From Verrucomicrobiaceae bacterium (GTDB taxonomy: Bacteria; Verrucomicrobiota; Verrucomicrobiia; Verrucomicrobiales; Verrucomicrobiaceae), in assembly GCA_015075365.1 (NCBI GenBank), contig JABTUN010000001.1, positions 1,674,001-1,738,000 of the forward strand: a stretch of 64,000 nucleotides of DNA. The letters run 5' to 3'. Every line of letters starts with the position of its first letter. Positions within the stretch are counted from its first letter, which is position 1. The notes beneath the pieces were generated by a model. It made no database searches, was not told where the DNA came from, and was given only the letters and a program-made list of their open reading frames with translations. Position numbers and translations under genes: made by a program. Shown in pieces: positions 58,570 to 64,000 of this stretch.

Positions 58570-59865
58570 ATGAAAACTATTCAAACGGATGTTCTTGTTT
58601 GTGGCGGTGGCTGTGCGGGCATTGCGGCGGCGCTTTCGTCAGCTCGCAACGGCGCGCAGACGCTGCTTATTGAACGCGCTGGCTTCTCCGGCGGCATTAT
58701 CACCACGGTCGGGCTGCCTTATTTTGACGGGCTGATCGACAAGCCGAGCGGGCGCTTTGTCGTGAAAGGCATCGCGCTGGAGCTATTGCAGCGGTTGGGC
58801 ATCGCGAAGCCGGGTGCGAAGTCGATCGATGATCTGCCGCCGGAGCTGGTGACGAAGTATTGGGGCAGCATGTGGATTCCGAATGTGGAGCACTTCAAGG
58901 TGCTGACGGATGAATTGATCCTCCAGCACTCGGAGAAGCTCAAAGTGCTCTACCACAGCGTCGCGTGCGATGTGGAGGTGAAGGAAGGCCGTGTGGCCGC
59001 GGTGATCATCGCGAACAAGGACGGACTCACGCGAGTGGAGGCCAAACAAGTCATCGACTGCACCGGCGATGGCGACATCGCGCATTGGGCGGATTGTCCG
59101 ACGATCTCGTCGAAGCCGCTCATGCCGCTGACGCTGCATTTCCGCATCGGAAACGTCGTTCCGGTGAAGGAAACAAAGGACGCGGCAAAAAAAGTGCTCA
59201 TCGAGGCGCATAAGGAAGGCCGCCTCGTGAACTTCTACGGCCCCGGGCTGATTTTCGCCTTCGCGAAGGACGAGTGCTACGTCCACGCCACGCGTGTGCC
59301 GGCGGATGCGACGAACGCCGCCGATTTCACCCGCGCGGAGATTCAAGGTCGCAAAGACGCCTGGACCATCTTCAACGAATGGAAGGCAAAGGTCCCCGGC
59401 TTCGAAAACAGCTACTACATCATGAGTGGTCCCTACATCGGCGTGCGCGACACACGCCGCATCGTGGGACTGAACGTGCTCACGCTCGAAGACCTGCGAA
59501 AGACCACGCGCCACGACGACGCGGTCGCCACAGGCTGCTGGTTCCTCGACATCCATCCGCCAGAGGTCTCCGTCGATAAACCCTTCACCGGCTCCGGCTT
59601 CCAGCCGAAGCCCTATGACATCTCGTATCGCACGCTCGTGCCGCAAAAAGTGAGCAACCTGCTCGTCGCCGGTCGCTGTCACAGCGCCAGCAGCGAAGCC
59701 AGCGCCTCCAGCCGCGTCACCGCCACGGCGATGGCCCTCGGCGAGGCCGCCGGATGCGCCGCCGCGCTTGCGATGAAGTCGAAGAACGAAGTCGGCACGC
59801 TCGATGGCGTGAAGGTGCGTGAAACACTCGCAAAGCAGAATGCGGGGCCTTTTAGCGAAGCTTGA
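58570..59865 (+). CDS. FAD-dependent oxidoreductase (FAD_oxidored family)
   Basis: 431 aa from ATG 58570. Dinucleotide-binding start TDVLVCGGGCAGIAAALSSA with the GxGxxG-like CGGGCAG and a following RAGFSGGIITTVGLPYFDG, as in the PF12831 family. VIDCTGDGDIAHWADCP is the second FAD-contact motif, and VAGRCHSASSEASASSRVTA the C-terminal. No signal peptide, so probably cytoplasmic. Many homologues in planctomycetes and verrucomicrobia lie in polysaccharide-use loci. First gene of the cluster that follows and equipped with the shared upstream motif. Confidence 0.87.
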   Translation: MKTIQTDVLVCGGGCAGIAAALSSARNGAQTLLIERAGFSGGIITTVGLPYFDGLIDKPSGRFVVKGIALELLQRLGIAKPGAKSIDDLPPELVTKYWGSMWIPNVEHFKVLTDELILQHSEKLKVLYHSVACDVEVKEGRVAAVIIANKDGLTRVEAKQVIDCTGDGDIAHWADCPTISSKPLMPLTLHFRIGNVVPVKETKDAAKKVLIEAHKEGRLVNFYGPGLIFAFAKDECYVHATRVPADATNAADFTRAEIQGRKDAWTIFNEWKAKVPGFENSYYIMSGPYIGVRDTRRIVGLNVLTLEDLRKTTRHDDAVATGCWFLDIHPPEVSVDKPFTGSGFQPKPYDISYRTLVPQKVSNLLVAGRCHSASSEASASSRVTATAMALGEAAGCAAALAMKSKNEVGTLDGVKVRETLAKQNAGPFSEA

Positions 59866-59882
59866 TGTCGAATTCCTCAATT

Positions 59883-60074
59883 ATGAACACCGAACCCACT
59901 AATCTCACTCGCCGCGAGGCCTTGCTCAACGCCCTTAAAGGCACCGTTGCAGCCGCTGTGGCCGCGCCGACCATCATTCAAGCCGCGCCTGAGACTTCGG
60001 CCCGAGCCGAAGCCACTTTTGTGCCGGAGAATGACTACCCCTTTTTTGGCTACGAGCCCGATTCAGCCGCATGA
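59883..60074 (+). CDS. Stand-alone twin-arginine leader-like small protein
   Basis: 63 aa from ATG 59883 (or 59862). It consists of a twin-arginine signal (TNLTRREALLNALKGTVAAA, RR followed by a hydrophobic stretch ending AAPTIIQAAP) and only about 30 residues after it, ending YPFFGYEPDSAA. Its stop overlaps the next gene's ATG (ATGA, 60071-60074). Such short leaders are known as TAT-signal orphans; it could be a true small partner that helps export or anchor a FAD enzyme, or a relic of a gene subunit. Unusual enough to be flagged. Confidence 0.6.
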   Translation: MNTEPTNLTRREALLNALKGTVAAAVAAPTIIQAAPETSARAEATFVPENDYPFFGYEPDSAA

Positions 60075-61729
60075 GACCCTTGCTCTTCCTTCTTCTCACC
60101 TTCACCACCGTGCTCGCAGCGGAGCAGGCGGATGTCGTCGTGGTCGCTGCCAATCCTGCCGGAGTCGCCGCAGCCGTGGCGGCCGCCAAAAGTGGTGCGA
60201 AGGTCATCGTGCTCGAAGAATCGGTCCACGTCGGCGGCATCGTGGCGGGCGGTTTGACGAACACTGACATCCGCAAGCACGGTGCGGTTGGCGGGCTTTA
60301 CAATGAGTTCAAGCGGCGCATCGTGGAGCACTACACAACGACTTACGGCGCGGATTCGAAGCAGGTGAAGGTGTGCAAGGACGGCAACCGCTTCGAGGCG
60401 CACATCGCGGAGAAGGTCTTTCGCGACATGCTCGCGGCGGAGAAAAACATCACGCTGCTTCAGCGGCATCGCGTCATTTCGGCGCGTGTGATTGGCAGCG
60501 ATGGCGAGGAAAAAGCCGCGACGCCGGGCAAACGCATGGATGGGGCTGCCCCCAAAGACTTTGGACCGACGGTGAGGCTCGTCAGCATCGCGGCGGAGGA
60601 TTTGAACAAACCGGGCACGCAGACTGAGTTCCGCGCAGCGACCTTCATCGACTGCACTTACGAGGGCGACCTCGCCGCGCTGGCGGGCGTGCCCTATCGC
60701 GTCGGTCGCGAGAGCCGTGCGACCTTTGGCGAGCCTCATGCCGGGCACATCTATGTCCGCTTCAAAGACTACAACCCGCTTCCTGGCTCCACGGGCGAGG
60801 CTGACGATGGCATCCAGGCGTTTTGCTTCCGCTTTCATCTCACAAAGGACAAGGCGAACTCCGTGCCGGTCGAGAAGCCCGCCGCTTTCAATCGCGACGA
60901 CTATCGGCACGTCCTGGCGCAAATCGCCGAAGGAAAGATCACGCGCTTCAACCAAGTCATCCAACTTTACGAGATGCCGAACGGCAAATTCGAGGTGAAC
61001 AGCGACCATCCGCATCACGACACGGGCGTGCCTGCCGAATCGCTTGATCTGGCCGAAGAAAACTGGCGCTGGCCCGAAGCTGGCCCTGCCGAACGTGAGC
61101 GCATCTTTGCCCGCTACTGGAGTCACAACGAAGGTCTGGTCTGGCTGCTGCAGAACGATCCCGCCGTGCCTCAAGCCATTCGCGACGAAGCCAGCCAGTG
61201 GGGCTTTCCGAAGGATGAGTTTACCGACAACCGCCACCGCCCGCATCACATCTATGTGCGCCAAGGCCGACGCATCTGGGGCGAATACACGCTGACGCAG
61301 AACGACGCTAAACCGATCTTCGAAACCGGCCTGCCTGCTCGTTTCGCCGATGGCATCGCCGTCACCGAGTTTGAGTTCGACTCCCACGCCGTGCGCAAAT
61401 ACGACCCCGCGTATCCGCTGCTGCGTCCGGGTTACTTCTTCATTTCGCACGATCCTTTCCAGCTCCCGTATCGCATCCTGGTGCCGAAGTGCGTGGATGG
61501 CCTGCTCGTCCCGGTGGCATGTTCAGCGAGCCACGTCGGCTATCAAACCCTGCGCATGGAGCCCGTCTTCATGGCGCTCGGTGAGGCAAGCGGCATCGCT
61601 GCCAAGGCGTCGCAGGATGAAAAGACGGAAGTTCGCAATGTGACGGTGACCACGGTGCAAAAAGAGATCCTCAAGCGCGGCGGGGTGATCTTGTTTGAGA
61701 ACACGGCGCTCACACCTCCAGGCCTCTGA
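60071..61729 (+). CDS. Secreted FAD-dependent oxidoreductase
   Basis: 552 aa with a Sec-type signal peptide (MRPLLFLLLTFTTVLAAEQA). Nucleotide-binding start ADVVVVAANPAGVAAAVAAA (GxGxxG replaced by ANPAG), then VHVGGIVAGGLTNTDIRKHG; FIDCTYEGDLAALAGVPYRV and LVPVACSASHVGYQTLRMEP complete the PF12831 pattern. Related to the preceding FAD enzyme but exported. Four-base overlap with the small Tat-leader gene. Role in oxidation of a sugar or cyclitol is an inference. Confidence 0.87.
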   Translation: MRPLLFLLLTFTTVLAAEQADVVVVAANPAGVAAAVAAAKSGAKVIVLEESVHVGGIVAGGLTNTDIRKHGAVGGLYNEFKRRIVEHYTTTYGADSKQVKVCKDGNRFEAHIAEKVFRDMLAAEKNITLLQRHRVISARVIGSDGEEKAATPGKRMDGAAPKDFGPTVRLVSIAAEDLNKPGTQTEFRAATFIDCTYEGDLAALAGVPYRVGRESRATFGEPHAGHIYVRFKDYNPLPGSTGEADDGIQAFCFRFHLTKDKANSVPVEKPAAFNRDDYRHVLAQIAEGKITRFNQVIQLYEMPNGKFEVNSDHPHHDTGVPAESLDLAEENWRWPEAGPAERERIFARYWSHNEGLVWLLQNDPAVPQAIRDEASQWGFPKDEFTDNRHRPHHIYVRQGRRIWGEYTLTQNDAKPIFETGLPARFADGIAVTEFEFDSHAVRKYDPAYPLLRPGYFFISHDPFQLPYRILVPKCVDGLLVPVACSASHVGYQTLRMEPVFMALGEASGIAAKASQDEKTEVRNVTVTTVQKEILKRGGVILFENTALTPPGL

Positions 61730-61741
61730 TTCTCGCTTCGC

Positions 61742-63196
61742 ATGAAAAAGCTTCTCCTCCTTTCGCTCCTCGCCACCAGCGCCCTTGCGGCCGATCTCAA
61801 ACCGAACGCGAAGCTCACCTTCGACTTCCCCGAGCTGCCGAACACGCTCGCGGGCATGGTTTCGGGCACGACGAAGGTGGCGCGGTTGGGGGCGATCTTG
61901 CCGTCGAATTACGCGCCGACATCGAAACATCCGCTCTTCGTTTACATCAAGGGCGGCAGCGGCGGGCCGGAGGATGGCGGCGCGATGGCTCGCGACATCG
62001 TGGGCGCGGAGGACTTCATCGCGGTGCAGGTGCCGCTTTTCAAAAAGAACCAGCCGAAGGGCAAAACACTGCCGGTGATGGTCGAGGACCTCGCGGTCGT
62101 CAGCGCGGCGTATCGCACGATGCTCGAAAAGCTCGCCGCCGAGGTGCCGAACATCGATTGGCAGCGCAGCGTCATCGGCGGGCACTCGAATGGCGCGCAC
62201 ACGCTCAGCGTGCTGCTCGCGGGGCGCGATGAGTTCATCACGCAGCACTTTCACGCGTTCTGGCTGCATGAGGGCGGCTTTCAGCTCATGCCCGCGGCCA
62301 TGCCGATCAAAGACAGCCGATTCCTGCTGCTCGTGGCCGATGACGCGATGACCGGCGGCTCGGAGTTTCGGCAGTTGATGCTCGATCAGACGTCGCTGCT
62401 CGAACGTCAGGCCAGGCTCATGAAAATCGACTTCAAGAGCGTCATCATGCGCGGCTACGGTCACGACGTGCCGCCGGAATACATGCGCAACGTGCGCCAG
62501 TTCGCCCGCGGCGAGCCTTTGGAGGACATCACCGCTTCTGAGAAAGCCTCCGCCGCGAAACTCATATTGCCGCTGCGCACGCATCCCGATTCCAGCGCGT
62601 GGAATGACCTGCTCGTGAGCGATTTGACGAACATGCGAGTGCCCGGAGCCGTCTGGAGCTATCGCGACGGCATCCTCACCGCCACCGAGGATCAAAACAT
62701 CTGGACCAAGGCCACGCACGGCGACTGCGTGCTTGATTTCGAGTTCAAGTTCGAGCCCGGAGCCAACAGCGGCGTCTTCCTCTACAACAGCGACGAAACG
62801 AACTGGATGCCCGCGAGCATCGAAATCCAAATCTGCGACGACCGCGCCAAGCAATGGCAGGAAAAGCCCGCCAACTGGCGTTGCGGTGCCTTCTTCGGCC
62901 ATCAGCCCGCGACCAAGAGCACCGTCAAACCCGCCGGCGTATGGAACCGCATGACCCTCACCGCCCAAGGCCCGAAAATCACCGTCGTGCTCAACGACGA
63001 AGTCGTGAACGAAATCGACCTCACGCAATGGAAAGACAGCAAACTCAATCCCGACGCCTCCGAGATGCCGAAGTGGCTGCAAGGCAAACCATGGAGCGAA
63101 ATGCCTCACAAAGGTCGCATTGGCTTCCAAGGCCGTCATGCGGGCGCGGGCATTGAGTTTCGGAAGGTGAAGCTGCTGCGGCTTTGGTCGAATTGA
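61742..63196 (+). CDS. Secreted esterase fused to a DUF1080 (3-keto-disaccharide hydrolase-like) domain
   Basis: 484 aa with signal peptide (MKKLLLLSLLATSALAADLK). Residues 25-260 resemble an alpha/beta-hydrolase: PLFVYIKGGSGGPEDGGAMA (oxyanion loop), SVIGGHSNGAHTLSVLLAG (nucleophile Ser in GHSNG) and YGHDVPPEY with the possible catalytic His. Residues 270-484 are DUF1080-like, with GAVWSYRDGILTATEDQNIW, NSGVFLYNSDETNWMPASIE and AGIEFRKVKLLRL. DUF1080 domains bind or cleave 3-keto sugars. The fusion links deesterification and sugar cleavage. A small GC hairpin follows the stop. Confidence 0.85.
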   Translation: MKKLLLLSLLATSALAADLKPNAKLTFDFPELPNTLAGMVSGTTKVARLGAILPSNYAPTSKHPLFVYIKGGSGGPEDGGAMARDIVGAEDFIAVQVPLFKKNQPKGKTLPVMVEDLAVVSAAYRTMLEKLAAEVPNIDWQRSVIGGHSNGAHTLSVLLAGRDEFITQHFHAFWLHEGGFQLMPAAMPIKDSRFLLLVADDAMTGGSEFRQLMLDQTSLLERQARLMKIDFKSVIMRGYGHDVPPEYMRNVRQFARGEPLEDITASEKASAAKLILPLRTHPDSSAWNDLLVSDLTNMRVPGAVWSYRDGILTATEDQNIWTKATHGDCVLDFEFKFEPGANSGVFLYNSDETNWMPASIEIQICDDRAKQWQEKPANWRCGAFFGHQPATKSTVKPAGVWNRMTLTAQGPKITVVLNDEVVNEIDLTQWKDSKLNPDASEMPKWLQGKPWSEMPHKGRIGFQGRHAGAGIEFRKVKLLRLWSN

Positions 63197-63205
63197 GGCA
63201 ATGAA

Positions 63206-63233
63206 TGCGGCTAAAGCCGCAGCCACTTTTTCC
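63206..63233 (+). terminator. Candidate terminator after the esterase-DUF1080 gene
   Basis: GCGGCTAAAGCCGC (63207-63220) is a perfect hairpin with a two-base loop, followed within six bases by CTTTTT. It separates the FAD/esterase genes from the SDR. Confidence 0.55.
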
Positions 63234-63238
63234 ATGCC

Positions 63239-63288
63239 GCATTTCGCACACACTTTGTCGTGGTGAAAAGGGCGCGGGACTCGTTATG
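63239..63288 (+). promoter_or_regulatory. Shared promoter-proximal motif, SDR gene
   Basis: GCATTTCGCACA (63239), two bases, CTTTGTCGTGG, then TCGTTATG (63281), as at 58511, with identical 42-bp spacing. The SDR ATG lies 20 bp downstream. The regions between the blocks differ, so the blocks look selected rather than simply duplicated. Confidence 0.6.
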
Positions 63289-63300
63289 CTCCGCACCTCC

Positions 63301-64000
63301 ATGAACCGACTCGACAACAAAGTCATCCTCATCACCGGCAGCGTCACCGGCATCGGCAAGGCCATCGCGAAGCGTTGCGTCGCCGAGGGCGCGAAAGTGC
63401 TCATCCACGGCCTGGAGGCCGATTTGGGCCAGGAAACGCTCGCGGAGCTCGGCGCGGACAAGGCGGTGCTCGTGCTTAAAGACCTCGCGGAGGAGGATGC
63501 GCCGCAACTGCTCGTCGAAAAGGCCGTGAGCGCTTTTGGCAAACTCGACGCCGTGGTGAACAACGCCGCGCAGGTAGGCCTCGGCAACATTCACGACACG
63601 GATGCCAAATGGTTCCGCCGCATGCTCGAGATCAACTGCGTGGTGCCTTATCTGCTCATCCGCGCCACCTTGCCGCATCTGCGTGCCGCACACGGCAGCG
63701 TCATCAACATCGGCAGCGTCAACGCGTGGAGCGGCGAGCCGAATCTGATGCCCTACAGCGTCTCCAAAGGGGCTCTCATGACCCTCACCCGCAATCTGGG
63801 CGACACGCTCATGCGCGAGGACGGCGTGCGCGTGAATCAAATCAATCCCGGCTGGGTGCTGACCGAGAACGAGGCGAAGCGCAAACGCGAGCACGGTCTC
63901 AAGGACGATTGGTATGCCGATCTGCCGAAGGTCTATGCCCCCGCCGGCCGCATCCTCTGGCCCGACGAGATTGCCGCCTGCGCCGCCTGGCTCCTCGCTG
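63301..64000 (+). CDS. Short-chain dehydrogenase/reductase (partial at right edge)
   Basis: At least 233 residues; the gene continues past the right edge. NKVILITGSVTGIGKAIAKR is the TGxxxGxG cofactor loop, AVVNNAAQVGLG the NNAG segment, SVINIGSVNAWSGEPNLMPY the catalytic Ser with YSVSK (Tyr and Lys), and RVNQINPGWVLTENEAKRKR the PG motif. Classical SDR. Sugar or polyol oxidation is suggested by context; substrate unknown. An alternative ATG at 63286 overlaps the shared motif. Confidence 0.93.
   Translation, partial: MNRLDNKVILITGSVTGIGKAIAKRCVAEGAKVLIHGLEADLGQETLAELGADKAVLVLKDLAEEDAPQLLVEKAVSAFGKLDAVVNNAAQVGLGNIHDTDAKWFRRMLEINCVVPYLLIRATLPHLRAAHGSVINIGSVNAWSGEPNLMPYSVSKGALMTLTRNLGDTLMREDGVRVNQINPGWVLTENEAKRKREHGLKDDWYADLPKVYAPAGRILWPDEIAACAAWLLA

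Overview
The window looks like a chromosome segment of a GC-rich Verrucomicrobiota bacterium, probably Verrucomicrobiales and perhaps Prosthecobacter-like. The assignment is inferred from gene content: secreted arylsulfatases, DUF1080-type sugar proteins, EF-hand-decorated secreted hydrolases, a patatin lipoprotein, a PQQ-type propeller, FAD_oxidored proteins and a class I fumarase. There is no rRNA or other decisive marker. Housekeeping genes (DAHP synthase, SRP RNA, recG, fumarase, lpxK, fdhD, hemA, ccsA, apt, glnD, ppnP) alternate with accessory patches.

Region 1 (0-9.7 kb) holds DAHP synthase, a secreted beta-helix protein and then three toxin-antitoxin (TA) modules in a row: AbiEi/AbiEii (+), DUF6088/AbiEii (-) and HipB/HipA (+). 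Between the second and third is a lower-GC operon of three unknown genes. The first AbiE module and HipBA each lie between two homologous fragments of one gene: the 5' end of the beta-helix gene, and the 3' end of a dimethylformamidase-like gene. Region 2 (9.7-18 kb) has a POT transporter, a sulfatase, the SRP RNA, a coiled-coil envelope trio and recG. The recG gene carries a 588-bp, 196-codon in-frame insertion bounded by inverted REP-like repeats and encoding a Y1 (RAYT) transposase domain. Without it the protein is 696 aa, normal for RecG.

Region 3 (18-24.2 kb) is a defence/mobile island: an IS200-like transposase, a truncated VirD4-like ATPase, a two-gene short Argonaute system of the SPARDA type (DUF4365/DREN-APAZ nuclease plus catalytically dead short pAgo, visibly lower GC), a palindromic element, a ParE-type TA pair and a 5'-truncated ParB-like fragment abutting the fumarase stop. 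Region 4 (24.2-39.5 kb) is mostly core: fumarase, patatin lipoprotein, EF-hand esterase, C39-like peptidase, an operon lpxK-fdhD-orf-nifS, ccsA-hemA, apt and glnD.

Region 5 (39.5-52 kb) is repeat-rich: a 208-bp hairpin mosaic present twice, an AAC(6')-like acetyltransferase, a 41-bp minisatellite of 12 units, a collagen-like/FN3 pair, nested inverted-repeat elements between convergent genes, an auxin-efflux-type carrier, a PQQ propeller with EF-hands, an HNH pair, an M14 peptidase, ppnP, a thermonuclease and a PIN TA pair. Region 6 (52-64 kb) is catabolic and transport: sulfatase, LolA-like/ABC operon, organophosphate-type MFS transporter, then a cluster of two FAD oxidoreductases, an esterase-DUF1080 fusion and an SDR. 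The first FAD oxidoreductase and the SDR share a promoter-proximal motif with identical spacing, suggesting one regulon. Function calls rest on motif recognition by eye; no database search was possible.
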